Source of the DNA: Tyto alba
Taxonomy: Eukaryota; Chordata; Aves; Strigiformes; Tytonidae
Reading direction: 5' to 3'
DNA length: 64,000 nt
NCBI RefSeq assembly: GCF_018691265.1
Contig: NW_024881327.1
Coordinates: 29,336,464 to 29,400,463 of the forward strand
The translations under genes were made by a program, and so were the position numbers. The notes beneath the pieces are model-generated. The model saw nothing but the letters and a program-made list of their open reading frames with translations, had not been told where the DNA came from and made no database searches. Shown one piece after another: positions 29,701-44,700 of the stretch (the stretch's first letter is position 1; each line of letters opens with the position of its first letter).

Positions 29701-32700
29701 TTCTGGAATGAAGGGCATGTCATTCAGACCTGTTGCTTGCAACTGAGATGATGCAGCACTTAGTTTCTTTCAAGGTTTCTGGTGTTAACTAATGGGCTTG
29801 ATTTTTTCCCTCCAGAGCTCAGTAATGATTACAAGTAAAAAAAGCACTAAAATATTCCAGCCAATTTACACAGAGATATAATCCTGAATAAAGATTAAGA
29901 AGAAAACAAAAAGGATTTTGCTTCTAAATCAAGGTTAATAGGGTTAAAACTAAAATAGTTCCTTAAAAAGCATTTAAACAAGATTTCAGAATTACAAAAA
30001 GTATATCTCACTACAAATTGTACATTTCCAAAGAGAAATTAGCATTGATTCATTCTGTAAGCGTCTAACATGCAGAATCTATTACATCACAATACTACTG
30101 CAGCACTTCACTTCCAACTGCTACAGAATTACAGACACTGAATATTAACAGTAATAGAATTTAAATATTTAAGTGCTAATAAACTACAAATGTAACATTA
30201 CAGTATCATTTAAGTGCATGAATTTCATGCATTTGCAAATAGTTTTAAGTTTGTGATGGCTTTCTCATTATGGCATTGTCAACTTCTGTAATTAATGTAA
30301 CTTAGAACATATTTGCAATTTTATATCAGCTGTGGAACATGAGTGGTACGAGTATTCACTTACTGAAATTTTTAGCACAGAAATAGAAGTTAATAATAAT
30401 TAAGATTCTAAAATCTCAGTACAGAAGAATCTACCCTAAAAATACTCAATCTCATCAGATTTCTCTCATTTAATGTGCCTGAACTATTTTTTCCAAATGT
30501 CATTTTCCTGCTTTTTGTTGTTCTTAGTAGAGCTTGAGCTGTAAAGATTCTTACCTTACTACAGGATCACTTTCCAGTAACTCAGTAAGTCGCTGCAGCT
30601 GTTCAGGTTGAATGGATCGTCCCAGCAGGGCTTCAGTGTTAGTGTAGATTAGAAATGCTGACACAGTTCCTAACAAAGTTCCAACACCCAGAGACCCCAC
30701 ACTGTCATAATAAGGGTTTCCTAAACAAGACATGTCAAATTAGTTTCACAGAACACTTCCAAAACACAGCAAATAAAATTCAGATTTCACACTGAAAGGA
30801 ATACATAGTTTGGGGGGGTTTTGGTGAGGTTTTTTTGTTTGTTTGTTTTAAAGTTTGTTTGACGTTTTTTTTTAATGCACTGGCAATTCTCTTCTACTGA
30901 GGAATAAGATGAAGCTGGAAGAAAACGAGTTATGTTAAGATAAAGCTTCAAGTCCCTCTTGTCCCTCAGCCACTCCTGTCTTCTGTAGGACTAATAAATG
31001 AGTAAACTCTTGTCAGCTACTTGGTTTTCTGTGTACAGACTGACCTTTTTTAATATAGAATTATATATGCCTAAACACAGGTAGTAGCACAAAAGTCTGT
31101 GTTCTTTTATCAGCAACTCAAAAACTTGTAAGTATTAACCATTTCTAGAATACAATACTTATGTGTTCATGCAGATTTGCAAAAACAGTAATGTATTTTT
31201 AAGTTTATGAAGGAAATTAGAGAGGGAATAAAAAATTGATTTCTGTATAAAAAAAATGAAACTTGCAATTAACTCATTAGAAGCCACAAAGAAACAAAAT
31301 TACCATATTTATTTAACAATTGAAAAGCCAAAGCCAATACATAAAAAGGGACGAATAATCTTTCCTCTTTAAAAAACTCATCTGTGAAAGAAAAGACTTT
31401 GAATCAGTTGCCATGTAGAGATCATCCTACCTGCATGAGTTAGGTTTGCCACACTTTTCAGTAGCAGCTATCGTAACCTGAAGATAACACTAATACCACT
31501 ATATATCAAAAGGAAGAAAAGAACTGCTTCCTTAAATCCTCCCCACATGCACATGGAGCTAGCTGCACACCACTGAATAAGGAAGCTCAAATTATGTAAT
31601 CCCATCATGAAAAAAAGTGATTTATATAACTGCCTACAGTAAATATACCTTTAGTAAAAAACACCTTAGCTTGCACGACAACATACCTCAAAAGGAAGTC
31701 AGACCCATCTGTGTGTACTCTTTTAAACTTAACCCCACCAATAACAAACACATGAAAAAAAACTTTAAGTATTTTCAACTCAAATTACTAGAAAACAGAT
31801 CAGACAACAGTATAAATTTCCAGAGGCTAACATAGTACAATTATCAGAAAAAGAGTAGAGACGTATTTAAGTCAACCAATATAAACTAAATGCTCTGTGT
31901 TCATATCATGCACAGGAGGAAATTCACATCCTGCTTGCCCCAGTTTGAGGCAGAATTTTACCTGTTAAAGAAGTCAGACCCATGCAGGTAGCAGCTATGG
32001 CCACACTCAGAACTGCTGCAGCATCCTCTAGTAACACCACATTTGTACTAGGATCACGACTCTGCACAACTGCGTATACAACAAAAGAAATTACATTGCT
32101 TTGGAAAGCTTAGCTTTACTACATTATGCACAGTAGTTAACAAACTACACTAACACCAGCAACTAACTTACAAGAAAAATTTCCATTAGTATATAGGTAT
32201 ATACTGAATGTTTGCACATGCACACACTTCTGAAAGCATTCATAAATACACAGAACAAGCCCTGTGCCAATTATGGAAGCTCTTTCAAAATATTTGAAAA
32301 ATGTAAAGTGGCATTTATCCTGAATAATGCAACTAGTTTAGTAAAAATATCTAAGTAGTGTTACTTAAATCAACAGGTTTTCACCTGATTTATAAAATGT
32401 ATTTGTTACTATAATAGAAAACAGATCAGTAAAGCAAGGGGAAAAGGAAAACAGATAAAATTGTTTCTATCATTATGCAAACACTGGTAAATAGATTCTG
32501 TTTTACATAACCACATACCTTATTGCTATAATGACACATACCATATTGATAAAATGACAGACCCTTGGCTCGAGCACTCCTGCGAATCTCATTTATAGCA
32601 ACAAGAAGGGTAGCTGAAACAACACCAAAGTAGTTGCTGAAAATGGTTAGAGGCAAAAAGACTCGTTTCCATTTTGAAAAGAGGGAACTTTATATCATAG

Positions 32701-35700
32701 CAACAGGTCATCAAGAAAGCTCTGATTATTGATAATCTGAATAATGACAAAGCATAAAGTTACCTTCTCTTCTACGTGTGTGTCTCCCATACAAATCAGA
32801 ACAGTTATATTCACTGATAGTTTAATATCAAAAAGGCATTCTATGTATGCTTTCCAAATTATGTATTCTTCAACTTCTTATTATATAGACAGGTAAGAAA
32901 AAAAGGTTTCCCACTTTTTTTTGTTTGTTTACAACACAGGTATTTGCAACAGAGCTCAAAACTTGACTGTGTAAGCAAGGACTAATTATTACTGCCATTA
33001 CTCACAGTTCTCTTAGAGATTACTAATACTTAAACAGAAATACTTCTGGAAACTGCATACCTCCTTCAGATACCAACGACCCTGCTAAAATGCAGTATGC
33101 CTGTATAAAAAAAAAGTCTCAATTATTATGTTATATGCATATTTGTACAGATCTCTTCACCACAGACTATCCAAACACAGCATTCCAGAACCTCATTACC
33201 CACTGGGCTGTGTAGCTGTCCCTAAACAGAAGGCAACCAACAATATATGAATCATGCAATATATTGCAAAATAGGAAAGGAGGCCCTCTTGGGAGGTGTG
33301 AAGGGAAGATTCGGGGGTTAAATAACAGCTCATTTTGCTATATGATCAGCTATAGTTTAACGGGTGTTTTTCTTAAAACATACTCTCATTAGGGATGGTT
33401 AGAGTTAATTGTGCCAGGTTTCATACTGACTCAGAAAGTGAACTTCACACTGTGTCACTACTTTCTATTACATCACTAGTATTAGATTCAATATGAAACA
33501 AGATTAGCTTACCCAGAGAAGAGATTCTATAGGATGAGGGTGGAGTAAACCTATGATCCCGTGATACCAAGAAAGTCCTGCACCCATCATGAAAATGCCC
33601 ACCCCACTAATCAGGGAGGCAATATAACGCATGTTTGTGAAACCATACCTAGATGAAAACAAAGAAAGTGATTTAGGAAAATAAGATTCTCTATCTCTGT
33701 AAACATATCTACAAGTTTTTTCCATTGATTTTTACATGTCTTAAATTATCATCATATGACTGGGCATCAATTTAAGACAAAGCTGCTAAATCCAACCTAA
33801 TCCAAGAGGGAAAAAAAGACACCTGGAAAAGGATATCTAGTACACGCAAGGACATCAAACACAGCCATTTTTCTAATTCATTTTTAAACAAGTTATTTAC
33901 ACAGCTGTATTAGCTCTTGTGCAGAGACTGAGGATTTTACTACTGTAAAAAAAAAAAAAAAAAAAAACAAAAAACAACAAAACCAACAACATAATTCATG
34001 TGACTTTTACTGAAATACTACCTCTAAATGAAAACTCTAGCCTTATAAAATATGTCAACTGGCTGCCTACAAGGCTAATTTAAAGGGAATCAAATTTCAC
34101 AGAATTATAGAATGGTTTGGGTTGGAAGGGACCTTAAAGATCATCCAGTTCCAACCCCCTGCCATGGGCAGGGACACCTTCCACCAGACCAGGTTGCTCA
34201 AAGCCCCGTCCAGCCTGGCCTTGAACCCTGCCAGGGAGGGGGCAGCCACAGCTGCTCTGGGCACCCTGGGCCACTGGCTCACCACCCTTACGGTAAAGAA
34301 TTTCTTCCTTATATCTCATCTAAATCTACCCTCTTTCAGTTTAAAATGGTTACCCTTTGTCCTATCCCTACACCCCCCGATGAAGAGTCCCTCCCCATCT
34401 TTCCTGTAGCCCCCTTTAAGTACTGGAAGGCCACTATAAGGTCTCCCCAGAGCCTTCTCTTCTCCAGGCTGAACAACCCCAACTCTCTCAGCCTGTCCTT
34501 GTAAGGGAGGTGCTCCAGCCCCCCCATCATCTTCATGGCCTCCTCTGGACCCACTTGAGCAGGTCCATGTCCTTACTCTGGGGGCCCCAGAGCTGGACAG
34601 AGTACTGTAGGTGGGGTCTCGTGAGAGCAGAGTAGAGGCCAAGCGGAATAAAGGGGGAGAATCACAAATCTGTAACATCTTTAAGTAGTTCAGCTAACTG
34701 CAGATATTCAACACTTGCAGTTTTTAAGAGCAGTGGGAAGAGCTAAAGCTGTATTAAATGCGTACTTTTATTCCTTTTTTTTTGTATTAATTGCTACTAC
34801 AGACAGTACATTTCTTTAGCAACATTTAAAAACCAATAATACAAAAGACTATATTGAAGAATAAAGGAAAATATGGGAGGGGAAGGAAATACAATGAATA
34901 TTTAGGCAAATTTAAGATTAAAATATTTTTCAAATTACCTGATGCTCTTAATAAAGAAAAGCTTTATTAATTCTGTAAATTAGACATATTTGGAACTGGT
35001 ATTACTTCCCAAACATGTGAAGCATGAAGCAGGTCAACACCAAGAAAATATCATAGAGTACAGCTTCTAACTTTCATGAAGTTGTTAGAACTTACCAATA
35101 ATATCCCTATTACTCAGATAAAAACAAAGAGTAGTTTAAGTGAAACACAACTCCTTATGATACAAATAGCTGTCTTGCACAAAAGCACTTTGTTGAAAAT
35201 AGGAAGACAGCTTTTTTTATTTTTAAAAAATCCTGTTGTTCATATGAACAGTGTTTAAAAACAAAGTAAATCTATCCATCAAAAGAGACAGAAGAGCCCA
35301 GAATAACTTGAAGAAAAAATGTCAATGAAAATAATACACATCAAAAAGCATGACACAAAAAAAATCATTAAATAGAACATGCATCAAGCCACTGAAGCTA
35401 CAACTCCTGCAGTTTGGAAATACTTTCTTATCTATTGTAAAAATCAGAAACGATGCATTTCAGAAATATGAAACAGAGGATTAAAAAGAGCAAGGTGACA
35501 TACAAACAAGAACAGATCTTACTCCTATATATAAATACCAAAATCATTATTTACTCATAAAGCTTACGGATGACTAGGGTCAGGTGTCCTTGCAGACTGG
35601 CTGATGCCCAAAGCTAGCAATGCCTATTTAGGACAAAAGGGAAAAATCTTTGTTAAAAAAATAAAAAAAAAAAAAATAGAAACATCCTGTATCAACTAAA

Positions 35701-38700
35701 CTTGAAAGATAAAAGCAATTTGCTGATATGCACATATGCTTTGTTACTCTTATTTTATTAGAGCTGGAATATAATCCTCAAAATTTGTCATCAAAATCTA
35801 CCACCCCCCAAAAATTGTTAATTATACCTATATATATAATGTATAGGTAATTCTCTAGTTTGTGTGGATAGACATATGTAATTACTGTTAATTATGATTT
35901 TAAAATTGTAACCAAAAGTGAACATTCCATGCAATCATAAGTGTTATTGCTCTGCTTCAGTGTGAAGGAATTAAGTTGCTCATGGAACAAAGCTATTTAA
36001 AAAATGCCTCTTGAAGAGACATTATAGACTATGATGATGGCATACTACATTTAAACCAGTAGTTCTACATTGCAGCTTCTTTCAGTAGTGAACTTCATAT
36101 TCTACAAACTAAAGAAAAAAATTATTTTGAAGGAAGAAATAAAAAACCTCTTGCTACCTAAATGGCATGTTTGTGATATATTTAATTAGGTATGTATTAA
36201 AACTATTGATGCAGTGACGTATAAATCTAGACATCAATTTTGCAAAGCACATGCTTTATTTTAGGACTATGAATTACTGAAACATAATCAAAAGTATTAA
36301 AATTTAGACACTTTAGTCTTCACAGCAGCACGCTGCTTTGAGGCAGCAAGGTTTCTCCTGCATTCTTGCCAAAAGACCATACCCGAAACTTGAGCAGAAC
36401 ACTCCCAGTGTTTCCAGTGGAACATTTAACTTTCACATGTGAAAAACAGAATACCTCTTCCACATACAAGTGGTAGATAATACTACTATCAAACTTGTTT
36501 CACCTATAAATTGACACACCATACACATAAACACTAGTTTCTCTAGGAATGCTAAATAGCATTGAGCCTAGCACTGATTCCTGTGGGACCCTATTTGTGA
36601 CCAGTTGCTGGTTGGAAAAGGAGCTATTTACCAGCACCCTCTGGGTGCAGGCTGTCAGCCAGTTCCCCACCCACCGCACAGACCACTTGTCTAGACTGTA
36701 AAGTACCAGTTTCTCTAGGAGGAAGCTGTTGGGTCTGTATCGAAACCCTTGGAGAAATTCAGGTAGACAATGTCCACCACTCACCCCACATCAACCAAGC
36801 AGGTTAGTCACAGAAGGTGATTGTTTGTCAAGCAAAGTTTGCCCTGGTGAATCCATTCCCAACCACATGCTTCATTTAACCTGTGACAGCCCCCAGGAGG
36901 ATTAATTCCACAACTTTCCCCGAGACTGAAGTAAGACTGATGTCTTAAGTTTCAAGTCCCTCTTATGATCCACAAAGTAGCTGAGTTCTGCTTACTACAA
37001 ATCCTTTCAACTCATTTCTAAAACAATCTTCAGAATCTGCATTCTGACTTGTCTCATTCTTACATTAATACAAATTAAAAACCACCCATTTTATTTTTTT
37101 TATTTTCTGGACAGTCACTCAATAATACTTTAAGATGACCAAGACATCATTCTTGTCCAGGAGGAACAGGGAGCAAGGCAGAGAGGAATGAACATGTAAC
37201 CCAAATTACTGAGATCTTGTTCTGACATCACTTCCTAAAGATAAGGCTGGTCACATTATGCTTATGAATCATGACAAACAAAATTAAACCTGTCTTGGGA
37301 CTTATTTCCTAATGTTCGTATATTTGACTAATATTGTAGCCCTTTTAACCTTTTTTGGTACACTTTCATCTTGACAGTTGTAAGGAAAATAAATTGCAAC
37401 TGAAGTATGGAACAATCTATATGAAAAACCAATAGTTTAGAAAAGAAGAACAGAAGTAATTGGGGCAGGCTGTTTGAAATAATGTAGATGTATTACAAAT
37501 AGTATTACATTAGCAGAAATACTAGTGCAAACACCATTCAAATAGATTTTCCTTATAATTACAGGTGACTCTTTCTAGATTCCTTCTGCATTTAAAGCTT
37601 CTAGACTAGGTCAGTTATTTTACTGTTCGCTTATAAATCTTCCATCAAATTACCGCCATCAATATAAAAAAATAAAAGAGCAGCTAGATAAACTGGTAGA
37701 AACCACTAGTTGAAACCACTCATTTTGGCGAGTAAATTTGCAACACAGTAAGAGCATCTTTGCACTCAGATTAGGGAACAGCAGGAAGAGGTCTGGTCTT
37801 AGCAATATTTCTACAGTAATGTGACTTTCTGACAAAATATGCCTTTGTCTGTCTACAGTTTAACAAAAACTGTATATAACAATAACATTGCTTTGTAAGT
37901 GAGATTGGCTTTTGTCTCTGGGAAGCTAAAAAACCATACATTTATCCTACACAGGGAAAAGAGTATATCTTCCTCCCACTGCGTGCACAAAGAGTTTGCC
38001 ACACTCTGGTCAGGCTTTGTAATCTGAATGACTTAAACAAAAAATTATTTAATAATAAAGTAAAACAGAAAAACACCTTCTCCAAGATGAACCTGTTTAC
38101 TTAAAAAACACCTTTAAGACTGTTTTGCCTCAAAATTATTTAAATGGTCATTAGATTAAGTATTAGCTTTTTTCCACCTAGAATATATTACTATTAATTC
38201 TAGGAAGCATGTAGACCATACAGAACAGAACAAAAATGATCACGGGTACTGAACAGGAAGAGCACTGTAAATACACACCACAGCACTCACAGACTCTCAC
38301 AGAGAATCATTTTTACTCAGAGTTACGGCTAATAAACTTGGAATTTCTAGGCTTCTCTACAATGTCGACGTTCTCCATGAGCAAACTTTCGCCATGCGTT
38401 CTAGTCCTAAATAAAATACTGTTTTCATTTCTCTGGTGTTTACTATATAGAGACTAACACTAGTAGACTGAATTATTGCTTTCAAGTGTAATACAACTAC
38501 TGGAAGTATGTCTTTATTCCTGAAAAATTATTACAAGTGCTAACTTCAGCAGAATGGAAAAAAATACTCACCTGGTTACATGTGTCTGCTAAAGAATGTA
38601 TGGCTTCTGAAAACATACTTGCAGAACCAGTGTAAACCCAAGCAAGTAGCTTAAAGAAAAAATTCAACCCATTTCTGAAAATGAAGAGAAGAAATAAGCT

Positions 38701-41700
38701 AAAGACAACAGAATATTTGGTGTTTAATATTTTCAGCAATACCACAAATGCTGTATAATCATGCGTTACCTGCCTGCAAGTGGTGAAATCAAGTATCAGT
38801 TTAACCATTAGAGACCTGTACAGGCAGATAAGGCATACACATTTTCTGCATGGTTACTGTTAAAAAGCCCTTTCAGCTACACTTGATACGTAAAGATACA
38901 CAATTTATGTTTCCAAAATTCTAACTTCTAAGCAATTCTGAGTAAATTGCATTTCCTGAATACTAGCATCACATTCACTACTCAGAACAACTAAATGCCT
39001 ACCAGCAGGAGTATAAAAGCCTTAACTGTTTCCTTTTCTTTTTCTTCAATCCTTTGCCTCCTATACATCCCTCCTAATACTGGAGTGCAGGGTTCCCCAC
39101 TTCAGACTCACCTTGTGCAATCCCCAGTAGGATACAAACGTAAGACAACAGACAGGAAGACAAGGCTGCTGTCATTAGATCACGCTGTAAAAATTATCTA
39201 TGAAACTTTTCCATTAAGATGTCCAGTGTGACTTGTCAAGTCTTTTTTAGGTTATGAGCTCACTGGAGTTAAGCACTGTGTTATGTTGTACAGAGAAAGA
39301 TAACAATCAGAGCCAAGATACAAGACTACATTCTCACTTCAAACATTCATTATCAGAATCAGTAGGTTAACTGTTACAATCATTGTTGCAGAGAAAATCA
39401 GACAGGAGGATTATAACATCCTCTTCAATCTTTTTTAATATATGAGTTTAGCTTATTGGCAATTTTTAAAAGTATTCAAATTAAGTTTTATAAATAAGTA
39501 TTAACAACATCTTGTAGTTCCATTTTCAAACAACCACATGCCAATAAATTATATTTAGAGGAAGCACAAGTCCAGCCCCTTGCCATACACCAAATTCTAC
39601 AGTTGATTAAGTAACATTCATTCCCAAGCTCATCCTTAAAGAATTTCTGTGAGGGTACATCCACATCTTTAAGCAAGAGGTAATACTGTTTTCTACACCT
39701 CCCTTCTATCCAAGGATCTGAACATGCTCTACAATATTTAATTTAGTCTCATTACCCCATGAAATGGTGAAGCATCACCATAATTTATAGGTGGAAAGTG
39801 AAAAGAAAATGCGTAAGTTAGTGGATAACCCAAGAAGAAAGGAACGCTGTTGTAACACTAAACCATAATTTAAACTCCCTGTGTTAATTACAAGTTCTTC
39901 CAACTCACAGCATAATGCATCTTTAGCATAGAAAGAAAACGGAATAAATTACAGTGGGATTCATGAGCACAGTCTCTCAACTTTTGTATTGTTCTTCTCA
40001 ATGTTGTATTAATGGAGTTGACAGCTTATCTGAAGATACAATTCAGTTGTGGGGCCCCCACCTGTTCAGATGACACAACAGGCACTCAGCTGGTATTTTA
40101 TTTCACCCCTACAAATTCCAAATTTGTGGGGCGATTTGACATCCTAGAAATCTAAGAAGAAAACACACTAAGATTTTCAAATATCAGGCCCAGCAAAATC
40201 AACCTTTAAATGATGTCCAGTAAGATGGAGACATAGGACAGAAAGACGAAGTGTGCTACACGGGAAATAATTACAAAAAACCTAGTGAGTCTACAGAGCC
40301 ATCAAGGCTATTCTGTGTTTCCTGTCAGACTGGATAAAAATTGTGAGGAGGGATGAAGGGTGGAGGGGGGGCGAAGGGGTGGAGGGGTGGGGGACAGGGG
40401 GGCACAGGATGGGACAGCGAGTAAAGTCAGGTTTTTACTGCAAGTAAAATAGGAATTGCTTTAAAAAACAAATTCACTACTGCATTTGAAAATAATAAGC
40501 TCTATGAAAGCCTGAATTCTGTTGCAGATACACTACAAAAATTTTAAACAGCAGAGGAAAAATAATCCAGACCCAGCAGATTCTGAGAAGGCAGCTAAAA
40601 TACTCTGAATCAGCTTGAAGCAAAGTTATCTTTTACATAAGAGTCCACCAATTGAGAAAGTACTTTCCCCATTGTACTGAAATGAACTGAATGAACTGAT
40701 TGATTTAGCTACCTCATTTCTATCTGCACAGACCTAAAAGAGTAGGAAATTTTAACAGAATTTAAACCAAAGCTAGGTAGAGCCTGAAAAAGATCTGAAA
40801 GAAATAACAAAAAAACCCAACATGATTCATTAGGTACAATTCTCTTGCTTATTAAACCTACAACTATACAGCACTTTCTAAGAAGCCTCTTCAGCACCTA
40901 GAAAATAAGCAGTCTCACTCAACACAACTGTTTATTACTGTACTCCAAAGTCTACATAGGAGGCATTCACCAACAAAATGGGAAAAAAAAAAAAAAAAAA
41001 AAAGTTGAAAGACAATCTTCCCAGATGTCAGAAGTTTTGTCAGTTTTAGTGTAAAGTCTAAATTTGATTGGTATTTTTAAAATGTACTGATACATGAACA
41101 GAATCAGTCTTTCTTGGGAAAAAAAAAAAAAAACAACAAAAAAAAATACCCACCAAAAATACACAAATACAAAAGTAGATGAAAATCAATCTTTCAAATC
41201 AAGGCTCCTAACTTAACAATTTAAATTACAATTCAAATAAATCGATCCTGACTGAACTGTAAACTTGAAAAAATTAAAGGGCATTATTACTTGTTTTTAC
41301 ATATTTATGTTTCAAAGATAACCACCCCAAGGCCCCATGATGTATAGGGGGAAGAAGAATTATGGGGAATTGAGAAACATATATAGGGAATTGTACCATT
41401 ATGTCATTTCCCACTTTTTATACTCTACCTCGCAGCATAAGATATGATCTAGAAGGAACTGGTCTGATTTACACAACCATCCCTGTCTACCTACATAAAA
41501 TATTTAGGCTTTTGAAAAAAGAACGGTAAAAAAATAGATGTCAAAATTAAAAAAAAAAATCAAACTGAAAATATTCAGATCCACTATGAATCTATGGAAA
41601 AAAATCTTCTATTTAGGTTCTAGATTTGAGAACTAAACATATTTCATCACATCTATTTCCAAAGAAGCAGTAACATTACCAACATCCTTGACCACTGTTT

Positions 41701-44700
41701 TTTAAAAAATATTACATACCGTGCAAACTTTGTACTGTTTAAAAGGTAAAACACTAACATGACAAATAAATCACTTCAACAATGCCAGACTCTTAAGAAT
41801 TTTTTGCTAATAATAGATCATTCCCTTTTTGATAAAAAAACATTACCTTCCTGTATTTCTCTAACAGGTTTTTCCTCACTCACAGAATTCTATTAAAGCC
41901 ACATAGAGCGCACCAGTGCAGCTGGTCTATACCCTCACATGTGGATCCGTAGAGAAGAGCTCTGCTTTTGATTGAACAACATTTCATCCTCACTGAGGAA
42001 ACCTGAAGTTTGTGAAAAGTCTACCAAATCATTCCAACTGGAGAAGTTAAGATAGATTTGCCTTTCTTGACTCAAAACCAGAAGCCATTAAAAATCATAC
42101 TGATGTCAAGAAGATCAGGGCCACAAACAATGGAGCACTGATCGTCATCTTGACTTAAATCTCTGAAAAGTCATCAGGTATTTGAGGGCCAGGAGACCCT
42201 TTAACTTGTAAAAAAGCTCCACAAAAAGATGACTGAGCAATGCAACAGTTTCTACAAACTTCTGCTGGCATGGCTGCCAGGCATCCATCTATAAAAGTAC
42301 CTAAGCATCCAAAAGGTATTTATGAATGAAGAGAGTGTAATTGTTATAGCAATGCCCTATTTACAAAGCAGGAGGAAAGGTCTGTTTCTCTAGATCACTG
42401 TAAGAAAGTGAAGGAGGTGGAAGTGACCACAGAACAACATCTCTTCTTTTTTTTATTTTTTTTCTTTCCATTAGAAACATCCATACCAGTAGTTCTTATA
42501 TGTTTTTAACTTCGAAAGCTCTGAATAGTTATTAGTAGAATACTTAGAGGGAGGTTTTCAGTCAAATACGCTTTGTGTTTTTTTTCCCCCAAGCAAAATG
42601 CATATGATTTTGTAGGAAAACTCAGAGTTATTTCCTGCTCAAAATGTTTTCTGTGCCAAAAAAGCATTTTCCCCATGTTTCTATTTTGCTCCCTTACATC
42701 AATACTGTATTAGCAAATAAATAGCTTTTGTAAAATCAAATTTTTTCAAATTCACAGATTTTATGGCAAGTAAATTTTAGCCATCATTTCTTGAGAGAAA
42801 CTTAACATACTTCTGTGTGATTCATGAGAGTTGCCAGTGTGTTCATTTGCTTTAAATCAGGATCATTAAATTTAGATTTGTTTCACTCCAACTCATAAGA
42901 CATGTGAAAGGCAAAAACCTCCTAAAATATCCCCTTTTCAGTTAAAGAAAAAGAGTTGAATAACAGCAGAAAGAGAAAAGCAAGTTATTTTCTGTTGGTT
43001 AGATTGTTTAAAACGTATTAAAATCTTCCTCTCAAGGAGCAAGAAAAAAGGACAACTTTAGATGCCTATCTCTCCACATCCTTCAAAATTTTAGTTTTTA
43101 CTTTAATGAACTGTTTATTCTGATCAACTTCAAAAAAATTTGCTTTTCTCTGATCAGACATATATTCTATTCCTGATCTCTCTGTACTGATCAGAGTTCC
43201 TAAACTCTCCCATCAACAATGAATAAACAAATCTATCACCTTCAGTTACAAAGACACGGGTATCTTTAGCTTGAATACACACACTGTTCTCATTTCCAAG
43301 ATAATAAAAATAAATTGCTTTATACTTGCAGAAGCAAAACATTTATTTTTTTAAACTTACATGCAAATAGCTACCATTACGACCTTCCCTGGTCCCTTGA
43401 AAAACATAGCTGCTGCACTGGAGCGTGGCTAGATAAAGAAATAAGAGATTATTAAAATAAAATAACCAAATAGTGACCTCATGAAGGACCTACCATACGA
43501 ATTATTAAATAAAAACTTTGCATTTACCTATATTACAAAAGTAAAGCTACAGTCCTTGAAGCCTTCCAATTTACTACTGAATGCTCACCCAAAACGCAAT
43601 TGGGTCTTACACATTTCTACAAACGGATGGCTATAAAAAGGATAAACAACCAACAAAGCCTCCAGCAGGGGCCACTGCAACCATAAGGACAGGAGCCAGC
43701 TGTGCAGCAGAAAAATTAAGAAATCGTTATACCATAGCAGAGCACCCACAATGGGTCTGCTTAAGCAAAAAGGAAGGGCCAGTAGGGCATAAAGCAAAGA
43801 GTTAATGTGTTGGGGTTTTTTCCTTAGGAAACCTACTTTATTTCTTTAAAATAACAGCATATTTAGAAGCCATAGATGAAATCACAAATATAGCTGCAAT
43901 TTTGTTAATAAGTAGGCAATTGACTGAAAAAAAAAAAAAAAAAGACAAAAACAAAACAAAACACTGAAAAAACTTACTGGTGGATTATATTTCCACATTA
44001 GGAACCCATTTAAACTGGCATCATAACATTTGCCACTGCATTACAATCAGAGATAGATCTGGTATCTTACAAATACATCTTCCAATAATATTCAGTTAGA
44101 TAAGCTTATGCAACCATTTCACTTTTTCCTTCAAAAGGTGTCATAGTGTATCTCATAGCATTTTTCTATCCAAAGCCTTTAAAACATCTCTTACCTTAGT
44201 ATTTCCAAAGAACTCCTTGTATTCCCTCAACAGCCTTTGATTTCTAAATAGCTCTGCAATACAAAATTGTTATCATGAATACGAACTAGTAACCAGTAGT
44301 TTCAGGAACTGAAATCTATTCTTTTTATGCAGCAGCCAACCTCTAGTAAGACCTATATGGTCTATCTTTCTTTGTGAAAAAACTCTTCTCCTGGTATTGT
44401 TAAACAGAAACACGTATTGTTACATACTCATGCAAAATGCTAAATACAATCTGTTATGATCCTATACATTGTTGCCATTTCTAACAACAAAGGATGGATG
44501 ACACACAGAGGGAAAAACTCAAAATACACTGCACCAAATCCAGGCATTCTACTGCCTCCCTCCTGCCCCTTAACCACACAAGAGAGAGGGAAGGATGCTT
44601 CAAAGTAAGTTTCTTAGCATCAGTATTTTTCCACCCACTAATGAAGTTCAGTAACTTCAAGATAAACATCAGTGTACTACAGTATCTAGAAGCTGTAGCA

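Larger units (their letters stand above)
33649..35567 (-). other. SLC30A9: SLC30A9 intron 10
   Basis: 1.9 kb containing the A21 tract at 33947 and a CR1 insertion at about 34098-34665. The rest is AT-rich with nothing recognised. Confidence 0.85.
38675..43360 (-). other. SLC30A9: SLC30A9 intron 8
   Basis: 4.7 kb. It contains a G-rich block at 40358-40402, poly(A) tracts at 40983 and 41119, and otherwise AT-rich sequence. No exon or mobile element was recognised. Confidence 0.8.

Noticed and set aside
33947..34665. The A21 tract as the tail of the neighbouring CR1
   Set aside because: CR1 ends in short ATTCTATG-like units and not in poly(A), and the tract is about 110 bp beyond the CR1 3' end and A-rich on the opposite strand.
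34112..34678. Plus- and minus-strand ORFs at 34.1-34.7 kb as genes
   Set aside because: They are parts or antisense shadows of the CR1 insertion.
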